DNA of 64,000 nucleotides from Telmatactis stephensoni (GCA_029948255.1 JALIZF010001915.1:682001-746000); one strand, 5' to 3'. Shown: positions 18,901-30,557, numbered from the stretch's first letter. The notes: generated from the letters alone by a model not told the origin. Numbers and translations are program-made.

Positions 18901-21900
18901 ATACAAACTGCTTTGCGTGACAACACAAACTGCTTTGCGTGACAATACAAATTGCTTTTCGTGATAAACAAACAGTGACTGTGTAGGGGACTAGTCTTTG
19001 AGCTGGAAAAATTAATGAATAAAATGAACATTCACTTAAAAATTAAATCTACTATATCTTTTAGTGTCAATCATTGATTCTCGTTTATCAAATCTCTCAC
19101 CAGGCAGACAAGGTACACACTGGTTCGTTGTACCTGCAGTAAGAGTAAATATTTGCACATCAAAGGAAAACACGAAAACGGATAACAAAACAGCTGCCTA
19201 CAGTGAAATGTTTTATGTCCATTGAAAATAAAATCAAGTTCATCTTCAACAGATTGTGTATCGTTTCGTCTTCATCATAATAACAATAACAACTAAAATA
19301 GTTCCTCACAAGACAAGCGTTGGAAGTGTCGTCACGCGAGCGTTGCGTGACCACTCCAAAAACGGCTGCGACAGAGACTACATCACGACTGATCATCAGG
19401 ATAATTATAATCACAAGCATGCAACATAGCCGAGACGTGAAATTAGGTTCGTTTTTCCCTTTATTCCATAGTTCGCACTTTAGTTTGGGCTTCCTGTGGT
19501 GGTCACTTAGTTCGGCTTCCTGCGAGTAAGCATGAATTATGCTCTTGATCTATTTAACGCATTATAGAAATCGTCATTCTTCATAAAGATCTAGATAAAA
19601 TTTAGAGTCTCTGTGCTACGTTTCACCCCATAACGTACATGTACCAGTAAACCATTATAGACAACAACACTACCAGACAGCTAAAACAGATCTTCACAAA
19701 TTTTGCTTCATTTGCAATTATACGACCATATTCAGTCTCACTTTGAAAGGTCTCGATAATAGAACCCTTGATATTGGTGTGTGGGAATGGTTCCTTGGGT
19801 ACTTTAGTCCCAGTGAATCTACACAGTGGTTCCCATCCTTGCTCGACTCTATAAACCAACAGCTTATCTTTAGGAACGACAGCCTTGGCTCTGTCATTGT
19901 GCCACTTATAGCGTTTACGATAGATATAAGTAGCATTGGGATCAGCGGTGCCCAAAAACGCGTTAAGCTGAGCATATCCAATGAGATAATACTTGTTATA
20001 AGTTGGTAAAAGATATCGTATCCTCGACAAGAAAGAATAATGAAAAATCTCCATCTGATTTCTAGCGCTCTTCACCCACGACTCTTCGTTTCGTTCAGAC
20101 AGGATCACTTTAGCATCAGGAAAAGCTTCCATGAGTTCTTCAAAGAAGAAATTTGCAGGAAAATCTATAACGACATCAACGTCTTTAAACATGTTGTAGA
20201 AATCAGGAACTTTATCATTGTAGTACAGGTCATACCATTCGTCGCCATGATGCAAAAGTTGGTCGTAGAAATCGTAAACTTTAAACCCAAGGATCGTGAG
20301 GGCCTTTGCTATGGATTTGGTTCCTGTCTTACAAAGCCCTGCACAGATAAACTTCATGATCTTTAGGGCGAGAACGAGAACTTTAACTATAGTATCAATG
20401 AGGTAGAAAAAGCACACAATACTTTTTCGCGACAGCACAAAATGTCACGTGAGTGGAGTTTTGTTACACTTGTCACGCGTTACGATTTTCACATTGGCAT
20501 ATCGCAACGCAAGACAAATCTCTCTTATTATCTTTTCTTTTCTCTTTTTTCAATTCTTTTCTTTTCTTTTCTTCTCTTCTCTTCTTTCATGGAAAATTAT
20601 TAATGAAAATGAATTATTTTCAATTTACGTACGACGCAAAATTCACTGACCCCGCTTTGCTGATAACTCTCGTAGGCGACCACCTCCCTAAAGCGACCAC
20701 CTAAACTGGCATTTTGGTTGGTCACTTACGAGAGGTTCGATTGTTTTAATAGACAAAGACCTCACACTATAGCATTCACTCTACATATCCTATATATAAC
20801 TGTAAGTGGAAACTAACCTGACTTTAATACCATATTTCATGACATCTTTCATACAGTGCGCTGCTGTAAGGACCCAATCAGGACGGATCAATGAGCCCCC
20901 ACAGAATTGTTGCCCATAGAACGTCCTAAGCATTACTTGCCAGGGCCACTCTCCTGGTTGAGCCTCCGAGCCCCCCACAATTCTAGTCCCTGGTTTAAGT
21001 CCGCACGGTCCTGGCTTTGGTATTATGACGCATTTCCCCCATTCACCGTCCTGATCGTAGTTTGCAGTAGTTGAACACCAAAGGCCATTGAAGGTTGATT
21101 TAATACATTGGTGGTACTGCTTGCCTTTGTAAGTGAATGGAAAAACACAGCACTTGTGGTCCTTTGTTTTGATTGACTCACAAACCACTAGCAAAAAAGA
21201 AACGAATACTCAGAATATTCCTGAAGGAACCAACATTTCTGCATGCAACATCGCGCGCAACATTGGCAGAGATGGACACACGGTACAACACTGTGAGTTG
21301 CGCGCGATGCTGCGGAAAATGTTGCATCGTGTGTCCATACATTTAAGGTAGCTATGATAGACGTATGCTTCTTTGGGTAGACTGCGTAGCGGTCCCAATA
21401 GGGGATGGGAGGGGAGAATAGGAGAAGGGGGACTGGGGAGGGGGTCCGCAGGCTATCTTTGGGCACAACAAAATACTTTAGTAACATTCTAACTGACTTT
21501 TTTCTTCGAGGAAAGAAAGCGTAATCGATTTTATTACAATCCATGCATACGGCAGACAAAATGAGAAATAAAGGGTTTTAGCTCAATATCATTAAAGAAC
21601 TCAATATTTCATCTTCTATTACATTTTTCTAGCAATATATCTAACGGGACATAATAAAAAGATAAGATCGTAGAGAAATAGTAAAGAAAAAAAGTAAAAA
21701 AAAAGAGAAGAGAAGATGTCCCAGCCAGGACTCGAACCTCTTACTAAAAGTAAATTAGTATGCTAATTTTATGGAAAATGGAAAAAAATCGACCATGCAT
21801 CCAGACAAATCGCTGAATCATCGCATGTTACGTATAGGATGGAGATTTCGGCCCCTTCCGCGCTATCGGTAGAACGCAGCGAGCTTCGCGGTCAAAGAGG

Positions 21901-24900
21901 GAGGAAACAGTCGGATCCTAGGCCGTAAATGACTGCACCTTACCACTAGACTAACTGGACTACTGAGGGATTTGAAGGACAAAATAAGCTATTGTATCGT
22001 GTGAATTGGCTGTCTATTGTTGTGTAAATTATGTGATTCCGTGGCACAATGAGCAAACCTCTGGACTTTGAATATCAAGTGGCTGAGGTTCGAGGCTCGC
22101 AGTGCCCGATTTTTTTCTTTCCTTTTTTTCAGTCTTTTCTATTTAATTCTTTTAAGATCTCTATTTCATTTATTTTTATTAGCATTTCAATATTTTAGAT
22201 CAAGATTTTCAGAAAACTAGAGTCTCGAATATTTATCATTATTTGAATCGTTCAACAGAAATGTCAGGGCCGTAGCAACCGGTACGGTTAGTCAGGTTTC
22301 AACCAGACCAACTTTTACCGTTAGAACCATTGTCATTGCAGTTTTGAAGCATAAATTCGTGTAGGAAAACGAAAAGGCCGGACCAACTTTACCAATGTTT
22401 AAACTGAATGTCTATTGGAATCAGTTACGATAATTACTGTTACTCTTGAAATTTGTTCTAACCTAGAATAAGATGATTTATACGGAATGGCATTTCAACA
22501 TTCCGTTCGGTCCTGCAAAAGAAAAGGTTATCAAATACTGAAGGATCTTTATTCTTTGTTGGGATTTCACAACTATTTTATACCATTAGACTTTACACTA
22601 ACCAGCTGCAGGGGCCTGGGTTCCTGAAGGTCTAATTAGCGCTAATGCAGGATTTATCAGTCTTCAGAGTTAAAGTGGTTTTACACGAGACGACTTGCAA
22701 CAACGATTTTCCGCGAAACAATGTTACTGGTGAATTCTATCTAAAATTAGCCATCACGTGACGCGAGTGTCAATCTTCTGGTTATGGTCTCCTGATTCCA
22801 TATAGTTCACGATAAAAGATGCTCTCCTATGTTGCGCACTCTTTACGTACGGAGCCCGGTCATATCACAGGAAGCCCAAGCACAGCATTTGAGTGTAATC
22901 ACGAGTTGATCTATAAAGGAGAAAATGATTAAAACTAACGTTGCAACTTTTGTATTATTGTTGTCTACAATTTATTTGAACTGGAAAACGTTTTTTTGTT
23001 GTTGTTGTTTTTGTTTTTATTCACCACTTACAGGAATAATAAATGTCTCTCCTTCATAGCTCAACTCGTGATTATACTCAAAAGATGTGCTTGGGCTCCC
23101 TGTGGTCAAGTTGGAAGCGCGCGCACGCGCCGCAGCGTTTGTACACGAAAACAAACAAATAAAAAGCGCGCGCATTGTGTCATCAGTGGAGACGTTATGG
23201 CGGATTCAAAGAATAAAAGGTAAAAACTTCATATTTTCATTCTTTTTTTGCAAACAACTACTCTAGACTCTAAACAACAATGCTGTAATATAAGATCGCT
23301 ATTCTGAGCTATGTTTTCTAAAAGAATAATCCTGCATTTCTGCTTCTTTCTTCACTGACTTTCTCCCATCTCGAACATTGTAAAGTTAAAATTCGAATAA
23401 TATTAGCCAGGTTTCCACAAAACTGCAGATTTCACAACTATCTACGTAGATTTTACAACTGTGTACGTTTGAACATGGACTATTCCTGTCATCGTAGAAT
23501 AACATTGAAGGATATTTCATTGACGACCAACTTGTCCTTAAATTCATCGATTAATTATATTGGTTTCTTTTTACTTTAAAGGGGAAAACATGCCAAAGAA
23601 AAAAGTAAGTAAATATTGAACATATACAACTAATGAGTTTCATCTGTCCACCCATGAGAAATGAAAAACTTAGTAACGAATAGTTATCCCCTTGTCGGCT
23701 TTGATTAGTGAGTAGATAGTAGTACGATCCTAATTTGAACGAATCCTTATCCAACGAATTTGTCCAATAAATAGTTATATACTAGCCATTCCGTAACGCA
23801 CCGTCATACAGTAACAGCTTAACAAATAGATTCAATTTTCCATGCGTCTGTACTCTAATAGATAAACAGAAGAAGTCAAAATGTGGTGAGAACAAAAAAG
23901 TACGCCATGAGACGAAGTCGAGTCGTGTGACTGTTGTTTTCAACACATTTTGACGTCTTCCGTGAATCCATTAGAGTGTACAGACCAACAGAAAAATGGA
24001 ATCTATTTGTTTTATATAATATTCATCGAAATATTTCAACCAATCAGAGCGCGCGTAAGATTCAACGACGTCATCAATGTGTATGTACTGTAATCACACA
24101 CGGTTTTCGACCAATCAGAGCGCCCGTAATATACCCGATTATTATATAAAGTCTTTTCGCTCGGTCTGGAGTAGCTCCGCGTCTCCTTCGCGGAGCAACT
24201 CCGGAGCGCGAGCGAAAAGACGACTATCATACGTGAGATGTATGGCTTTTAACCTCAATAAAACGAAAGCCTCGCTGTAACGAACAAATCTCCTGGTCCC
24301 CTGACACTTCGTTATAGTGGGGTTCCACTTTATTACCTTGACCACAAATCCATTTCATTTCGCGCTTTAATCGATTTTAGAGGCATCCGAAAAACGAAAG
24401 GCCAAGAATAGCAACGTCGCGCACGACAATCGTCAAATAAAAAAGGTAATACTCCTAAAGTAATTAATAAAATTAAACAGTGTATATAAATTAGACGTTC
24501 AGTGGAGCGTCGGGCTCTCGTCCCTCTTCATCTGAGCCTGCGCTGTAGAGTATATTTGTCTGTATTTTGCGACGTATAATAGAAAGAGCTGCATATTATG
24601 CCCGCCGAGAAGTATTATAAACGTTAGTATTTGGAGACAAATAATCTTGCGCAAAATTTCAAATTTCTTGCAATAGTCCAAATTCCATGTGACCAAGCAA
24701 GTCTTGACCTATGGTACGCGATTCCTTGGGAGAGCAATTGGAAGAAGGAGCTCTTAAGCACTCTCGTCTCATTTTGTTCTTGAATCGAAAGAGTAGCTTG
24801 TCTACGATTTCATACTTATTCTAGTTAACAAACCAATTCTTCTTTCAGGAAGTTGAAAACAACATCTCAAATGTTATGACTAATATGTAAGTATGGATTT

Positions 24901-27900
24901 GGTTTGACCAAATAATCAAGCATGAAAACCTGTTATCTTTGAGTAGTCTCATAAAGTGGTGAGTTCGGTGTCATCTGTCGCTAGTCGCTACGCGCTGGGG
25001 GACAACGTTTTCCCCAAACCGCGCGTGTTGCCTTCGGAGGAGGGATTGGCGAGGGGGGAAGGGGGTAAATAAATTACCACAGCACTTTCTCGATCTGTTA
25101 CTCGCATTTACTTTAATTTATAGAATTGAGCAGATCAGCTTGAAGAGCAAAACTTCACCAAATAAGGTCGGTAACATGTAAATGCTTAGTGATTGCTATA
25201 CTACAAAGAAGAAGTAAAGTAACGTTTATCTTTAACAGATTACACTGCTTAAAACAGTCCGTAAAGGCCTAGCTGAATCAAGGTATTTGTAATCCTTACT
25301 AAGTACCTTGCGAGCAGAGATTTTTTCTTATCCTATGCTAGCGAGATTAGAAAAGTTATCCCTGCTTGCAGAGTATAATCCTCTAGCTTCTGCAATTAAG
25401 AAGACCTTTCCATTTCCATTCATCTCATTTCTCATCTCATTTCATTTCTCATTTTATCTCATTTTTCTCTTCAAGCTCACGAAAAGCGGACATGGAAGAA
25501 GAAAAAGAAGAGGAACAAGAAGAAAAAGAAAGAGAAAAACAAGACGAAGAAGAAAACGAAGACCATTTTGTTGATGTAAGTTTTTATTTAAGAAAGTGAT
25601 TTCGCGCGCGTCAAGTTAGGAATTTCAGCCTCTTGATTGTTTTTTATTGCATTTTTCAGTGTAAAACATCACTACCTCCAATTATGTTCGATAAACCAGT
25701 ACAAACCGTTACCGTAATGAAGGTATACAAATCGATGTTCTGAAAATGAGTTGGATTGCTTTATCTAGGAATGCACTCCAATGTGACAAGTCTGGCTTGC
25801 TTTCTATTTACCTGTTTCTTGTTTTCCTGTTTAGTTCGAAGTGGCGTCGCAAACGGAAGAAGATGAAACAGTAAGTTCATTAACAAATTGAAGACAGTTT
25901 TGAGTTGTCTGTCCTCTTATTGACACACTCTTGACGTCATAAAATGTTCAAAACTCAAGTGGTTTCACTGCAAAGTTTTAAACACTTTATGGTGTCAAGA
26001 GTGTGTCAATAAGAGGACAGACAACTCAAAACCATCTTCAATTCGTTTTTTACAACAATTATTTGAGATAAAAGTTTAAAAATCCTTTTCAAACGGGGCA
26101 ACAGAACGAGCGCGCGCGCCGAAACGCGTCAGCAGTGTGTCTGTCCTCTTATTGACACACTCTAATCAACCAATCAGATCGCGAGATTAGTATCAAGTGT
26201 TGTAAAAACTAGTTTTTCTCTTTCATGAAAGTGGTGGAGAACACTATAATGGGTTCTCCATCACTTATATCTCACGTTCTCTGTTATAGCTACGTCTCTT
26301 GTACGAATTGTCATCTTAAACTATGGAATTTAGTGGCGGAAACTCTAAGATAACCATCTTCTCTTACACGACTGTTTTCAATCTGCCTAAGACGATGGAA
26401 ACAGATGTGCAACACTAGTTGTTTATATAAACTAGTATTGTATTTATTTAAGTTGCCACTATTTCGAGAAAGATGTATAAAAGTATAAATGAAGTCAAGG
26501 TATTTTTATGTTTTTCAGCTCGAGACAATTATTCAAGCATATGATAAATGGAACAATGAAAAATATCCTGTCGAAGCTCAGAATATTTGTTTTGAGAAGG
26601 TAATTATTTATTAGCTTAGTATCCTTTCTTATAAACAACATTTTAGGACCACGTATGGAATGTTCGAAATGAATACGTAAATGTGAACGTAGAGTTACGC
26701 AAAGCTAGATTTACGCTGTCGTGCGCTGACAAGCGCGGGAGAGGCCAGGTTTATTTGGAAGTACGTAAACGAATAAGGTTCAAGATTTGCTGATAGATAA
26801 ATATCAATAATAATATTATTTTTTATTGTACAGAAATTCATTTGTATTCACAGAATCCGCTAGAATTCACTTTAAAATCAATGCAAGCATCAACGCAAAC
26901 AGAACCAACCGAAGTGGTAAGTAGAGAGCTGATATATACGATTATTAGTGCATTGTTATGCGTTATATATAATATTCATAACAACTTTTCAACCAATCAG
27001 AGCGGGCGTAAGATCCAATTACTTCATTTATGCGTGTGTACTGTAATCACACACAATCTCGACCAATCAGAGCGCGCGTAATATACCAATTATTGTATAA
27101 ATACCAACTGTATATGATCTTTTTTGTTTTACAGAATGACGCGCAAGTACAAACCGACCCTATAAAACATGTAAGTGATTCATTGAAGAAATTCAAAACG
27201 CGCGTGCGTGTTGTGTGCAGATTTAGAGCACGCGGGAATTGATAGAACCTTCTCAACGCTTCTCGAGTATTCTGATCAATCCCCAAGTCCTCTAAATCTG
27301 CACACAGCACAGCGGGCCAGTTTTCTATTTCTTTTATAAAATACAACATTGTTCTAGTCGAACATATTCAGTGTTCATTTACATTGACAGAAAATTCGAA
27401 AAGTGCGCGCGCATGCTGTGTGCGTATTTGAGTTCTCAGTATACGCGTCCTTCGGCCAATGAGAGCGCGCGTTATATGATGGTTATTTTATAAAGAACAA
27501 TTATAGAGAACGTGATTTTACCCATTTTGTGTAGAAATCGTAGATGATTGTACAACAAGAATCGCTCGATAGCAGGAAATTGCTGAATGAAATTGTTAAT
27601 GATCATGATTGCTGAGTATTAATGGCTGCATAGAATTGTTGGTTGATGCGTGATCACAAGCGCTCTTGTGCGATTTACGATCTACGATATGCACTTTGAA
27701 TTTTATGCGGACGATCAATTTTATCTCGGTCATGTCTAATTTTATTTTTCAAGTTCTTAGTCTTTTATACATAATTGATCATTTTCTTTTTTCTTTCATT
27801 TCTAGGAACCACCGAATATGATTTTAACCTGTGCAATATTGGGGTTATTAGTTTGGTATTTTCTATTGACGACATATTGGGTTTGTGCGTTCTTTGACCT

Positions 27901-30557
27901 TCTACCACAATGCATACAACCTCGTACATTATCAAGTTATCTTGTGAATATCTCGCACAAAGCAACAATGCTTGACAAAATTAAACTTTTTGTAACCAAA
28001 TTGATACGACAGTAATAAAGTACAGATCAGTATATCCAAAGTTTATCGATGACTAATGAGAAGATATAAACCCGATTTTACACGACAACCTTTTAATAGC
28101 ACGAGCGGTACTCCTAATTCTTGGCACGCATGCGGGCCATTATCATGGCACGGCACCTGTAATTATAATCGTGCGAACCAGTGGCGTAGCGAGGGAGGAG
28201 CAGGGGGGCGGTCGCTCCTCCTAAAATTTTGGTTTTGAGCCTTCATCTGAAGGATGATGTGAATGACATCACCGTAAAGTTTTACTTTTAATTTAATTCA
28301 CAATATTCAAATGTTATTTCAAGTATACTCCGCACTTGGACGAAGTTTGTTTTTGTTTCTCGATGCTGGACAAATTCCCACGTGCTTTTGCCCCAAAACT
28401 GAAAAAAGTTGACTGCCCCTCCCTCCTCCCCTCTTTTGTTCGGGCCTCGCTACGCTCCTGGTGCGAATAGAACATTTGTTGGCCTGATAGGGGTGCCGTA
28501 CCCATAGCTAAAATAATCGGTATTACAATAAACGACCTAACTGGTCACGTGACCGCTGAAATCACAAACTTAGCACTTAAGGCTCATTGTTTTATGAATA
28601 TCTAACGTTGTGACGAATATCATTTATTTCTGGTTTAAAATTCGTGCTACGGCACAAAAAACATATTTCGCCCAATTCAGCCACTGACCCAGGCCTTAAC
28701 TACCTTGAGACGTGCGCGTGCAAAAATTTAGGGAGTAATGTGCCACAAATTAAAAAGGTTGTGGTGCACTAAATCGGGCTAGAGCAGATTTCGTATGAGT
28801 GTGAAAAACTACGACACGGTTACGGCCCGGTACGGACACGGCACGGAACCTCGCTGCTGATTTCTTTACAAATTTACAAGGACATCAGCAGGCGAGGTTC
28901 CGTGCCGTGTCCGTGCCGCGCCGTAACCGTGCCGTAGTTTTTCACACATACGAAATCTGCTCTAAAGCATCAGTAACTTACTGGTAACGTCACAGTAACA
29001 TAGTATTTTCAGTTAAAGTCCATTCATTGTGTATGGATCTCGCTGTACTTGTTCCGTATTGTCATGACCTAGAGGCAAACAATGATTTCCCCGTCCGGTC
29101 CTCCCAATCAGTTGATAAGTACATAATATACTCACCATTACAATCTCCCCACTGTTTGTCGGTCGTGTAGTCAGCAGTAGTTGGACACCATGGTCTGTTG
29201 TGATTATAGTCAATACACTTGGAGTACTGAGTGCCTTTGTAAGTGAATGGAAACACACAGCATTGGCCTGTGGTAGTCTTAACGCGACATTGATTTGCTG
29301 AAAGAAGAAAAATGTTGCGAATAGTCTAAGTGTTAACAGTTCTCGTGGCGCAAAGTGAATGAAACTCTTGGGTATCCTGTGGTTTGAAATGAAATACTTT
29401 CCGTTTTTTCTTTGTTTTTTGTTTGTTTGTTTGTTTGTTTATTTGTTTGTTTGTTTGTTTGTTTGAAATTTTATTTTTCATTCTTCCTCTCTTTCTTTGT
29501 TTGTTTGTTTGTTTGTTTGTTCATTTGTTTCTTTTTGCAGCATAATGGTTAAAAAGTGTTTTTTTATAAAAATGCAACAACAACAAAAAACACACTGTAG
29601 ATCACTCATATAACTGAGAAAATAAATACAAACATTTTTTTACGTACACAGTTTAAAAACTCGATCTGTGAATAAAACTTCGCAAAGAATTGTGGTCTAC
29701 TTCCAAGACAGCCGCCATCTTTGACTGATTTATATCAGGGACTTTTGTAAGAGATATTTTTGTCGAGTATTCTATAAGTTATTTGAAAGTAAGGGCTTAT
29801 CATTACAAAGATAGTGAAAATAACCTTCTGTTGTGTTGATCTTTTGTATCTTTCGAAATTTAAAAAACCCTTTTCTCGGTTTTCAGTAGAAACAAAAGTT
29901 GCAGTGGCCGGAGTGGGAACATTTTTGCTGGTTGTCGTGCGCATGCGCATGTACTTTTGTCTATGAAAAATGGACCAATCAAAAGAAGAGTAGTGTTATA
30001 TATCACTGATCATGATTTTATGCTACATGCATTTTTTCTGATTGGTATGACTTACCATCTGTAGTACTAGTAGTCCTTGCATTCTGGGACTGTTGATCAA
30101 ATTGAATGAGCATGACGACTGTAAATTTCTCATGAAAAAGGCATGTTCAACTAGTTCGAAAGATGATTATTTAGCACTAACCCAGTGTTAACTACGTTAA
30201 ATCTAAAGAAAAACAATCAGAATGGTTTTAACCCAGGACTAATCCCTCTTAACACAATCGAGACCAGACTAGCAAAATCAACTTGATACTTTAAAGAAGA
30301 AAGAAACGAAACAAAAACAAACAAACAACAAACAAACAAACAATTACAACAACAAAGAAACGAAACGAAACGAATAGAAAGGAGAGAAGAGAAAACAAGC
30401 GAGAAGAAGCTTGGGAAAGAGTGGAATGATACATATATCTAAACAACAACAAGGTCAGCATTCTAGCACTATATATAATCATTTTGTCACGGTAAACAAA
30501 AACAATAAACACTATACCTTTGAAGATAATCAACAGTACAAAAGCAGCAGTTATCAT
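15995..30557 (-). CDS. Secreted FN2-FN2-trypsin serine protease
   Basis: Six exons in - strand order: 30557-30518 (signal peptide [13 protein letters not shown]), 29297-29136 (FN2), 21187-20818 (FN2, then protease start), 17992-17772, 17264-17063, 16169-15995. All join in phase (1170 nt, 389 aa). Each fibronectin type II module shows [10 protein letters not shown], the QC and WC cysteines and W-G-(K/D)-C. The protease begins RIVGG after a CGLKPGT propeptide Cys. The triad is intact: TAAHC (His57), DIALL (Asp102), GDSGGP (Ser195). Asp189 in [10 protein letters not shown] predicts cleavage after Lys/Arg. The C-terminus after KKWI is hydrophobic ([13 protein letters not shown]). FN2 modules commonly bind collagen or gelatin, so an extracellular matrix or digestive role is inferred. 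Introns of 2.8 and 7.9 kb hold other genes. AATAAA overlaps the stop codon. Confidence 0.9.
16251..16428. repeat. Fold-back element, GGAGTATGGGTAG termini, copy 2
   Basis: The sequence from GGGAAGTATGGGTAGAAATTAGTAA to CAACTACCTATATTCC aligns in reverse complement with copy 1 over its whole length, including the internal CACGACRATTC and TACAACAAGG parts. It lies immediately upstream (on the protease strand) of the last protease exon, so it is intronic. Confidence 0.65.
16710..16785. repeat. (TTTG)n / (TTG)n microsatellite
   Basis: About 12 TTTG units followed by GTT repeats, in a protease intron. Confidence 0.9.
18230..18585 (-). repeat. Tandem pair of tRNA-derived SINE-like units
   Basis: On the - strand, GGAGCAAGGATGGC(A/T)CA...TTAATACGCGG...GAGTTCAATCC (18432 downward) follows a related unit beginning GGAGCAAGGGATGGCTCATC at about 18582. 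Each head is followed by the same body: CCGTGTAGCTTT, TTTAAATACC and AGAGCACTGATG. Two head-to-tail copies of about 150-200 bp lie in a protease intron. Confidence 0.65.
19623..20438 (-). CDS. Sulfotransferase-like P-loop protein, intronless, nested in the protease gene
   Basis: One uninterrupted 271-residue frame. A P-loop-like PAPS-binding motif is visible ([14 protein letters not shown]), then the conserved segment [19 protein letters not shown] and [14 protein letters not shown], as in the Sulfotransfer_4 family, which is expanded in cnidarians. The C-terminus is a likely membrane segment ([20 protein letters not shown]). The frame could start at 20438 or, better aligned with the family, at 20357 ([12 protein letters not shown]). 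Longer starts add a hydrophobic leader. The likely reaction is sulfate transfer from PAPS; substrate unknown. It sits on the same strand inside the intron 17993-20817 of the protease gene. The absence of introns in an intron-rich region suggests retroposition or a recent family expansion. Confidence 0.85.
   Translation of the reverse strand: MLSRKSIVCFFYLIDTIVKVLVLALKIMKFICAGLCKTGTKSIAKALTILGFKVYDFYDQLLHHGDEWYDLYYNDKVPDFYNMFKDVDVVIDFPANFFFEELMEAFPDAKVILSERNEESWVKSARNQMEIFHYSFLSRIRYLLPTYNKYYLIGYAQLNAFLGTADPNATYIYRKRYKWHNDRAKAVVPKDKLLVYRVEQGWEPLCRFTGTKVPKEPFPHTNIKGSIIETFQSETEYGRIIANEAKFVKICFSCLVVLLSIMVYWYMYVMG
21719..21975 (-). repeat. Possible tRNA-related repeat fragments
   Basis: The - strand has GTTAGTCTAGTGGTAAGG (A-box-like, near 21945) and, further on, AGAGGTTCGAGTCCTGG (B-box-like, near 21735). 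The roughly 200-bp gap between them is too large for one tRNA head, so these may be two degraded units. Confidence 0.35.
22030..22115 (+). repeat. tRNA-derived SINE-like unit
   Basis: GTGGCACAATGAGCAAAC (A-box-like) and GAGGTTCGAGGCTCG (B box) are followed by a T-rich tail, similar to the unit at 10.7 kb. Intronic in the protease gene. Confidence 0.55.
23197..28015 (+). CDS. Uncharacterised 320-aa charged/coiled-coil protein with QT motifs and C-terminal membrane segment, 15 small exons
   Basis: Exons: 23197-23219, 23582-23604, 23862-23885, 24381-24445, 24849-24886, 25124-25166, 25239-25282, 25476-25575, 25660-25722, 25835-25870, 26519-26599, 26647-26760, 26854-26916, 27135-27170, 27806-28015. 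All have GT-AG introns and join in phase to 963 nt without an internal stop, strong evidence that the gene is real. The protein has a Lys-rich N-terminus, a Glu/Lys-rich coiled-coil-like stretch (residues about 90-120), a folded-looking middle ([20 protein letters not shown]) and four QT motifs (PVQTVTV, VASQTEE, STQTEP, AQVQTDP). A hydrophobic segment ([20 protein letters not shown]) precedes a basic tail. No signal peptide, so tail-anchored or inner-membrane topology is inferred. No family recognised. It is antisense-nested in the 21188-29135 protease intron; AATAAA overlaps the stop. Confidence 0.75.
24011..24150. repeat. Dispersed ~140-bp element, copy in intron of the 15-exon gene
   Basis: Shares ATATAATATTCAT, AACCAATCAGAGCGCGCGTAA, GTGTACTGTAATCACACAC and a second CCAATCAGAGCG block with 26964-27103. 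A partial third copy is at 27455-27490. Both full copies are in the same orientation. Confidence 0.7.
24150..24223. repeat. Short GC-rich inverted repeat
   Basis: CTTTTCGCTCG...CTGGAG at the left pairs with CTCCGGAGCGCGAGCGAAAAG at the right; inner GTCTCCTTCGCGGAG forms the loop side. Confidence 0.65.
25884..26046. repeat. Fold-back element with TCCTCTTATTGACACACTC arms
   Basis: The left arm 25888-25950 (AGTTGTCTGTCCTCTTATTG...) pairs with the right arm 25983-26046. A single extra arm (26139-26165) follows, which may be a solo end of another copy. Intron of the 15-exon gene. Confidence 0.75.
26964..27103. repeat. Dispersed ~140-bp element, second copy
   Basis: Same structure as 24011-24150: two CCAATCAGAGCG(C/G)GCGTAA blocks flanking TACTGTAATCACACAC. 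Lies between coding exons 26854-26916 and 27135-27170. Confidence 0.7.
28780..28970. repeat. Fold-back element with TAGAGCAGATTTCGTATGAG arms
   Basis: Arms of about 70 bp (28782-28850 and 28895-28968) contain CACGGTTACGGC...GGACACGGCACGG. Related single arms occur near 33545-33660, 39165-39205 and 50275-50375, so the family is dispersed. Confidence 0.75.
29415..29525. repeat. Two (TTTG)n microsatellite blocks
   Basis: Blocks at about 29418-29464 and 29497-29525 in the first protease intron. Confidence 0.9.
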
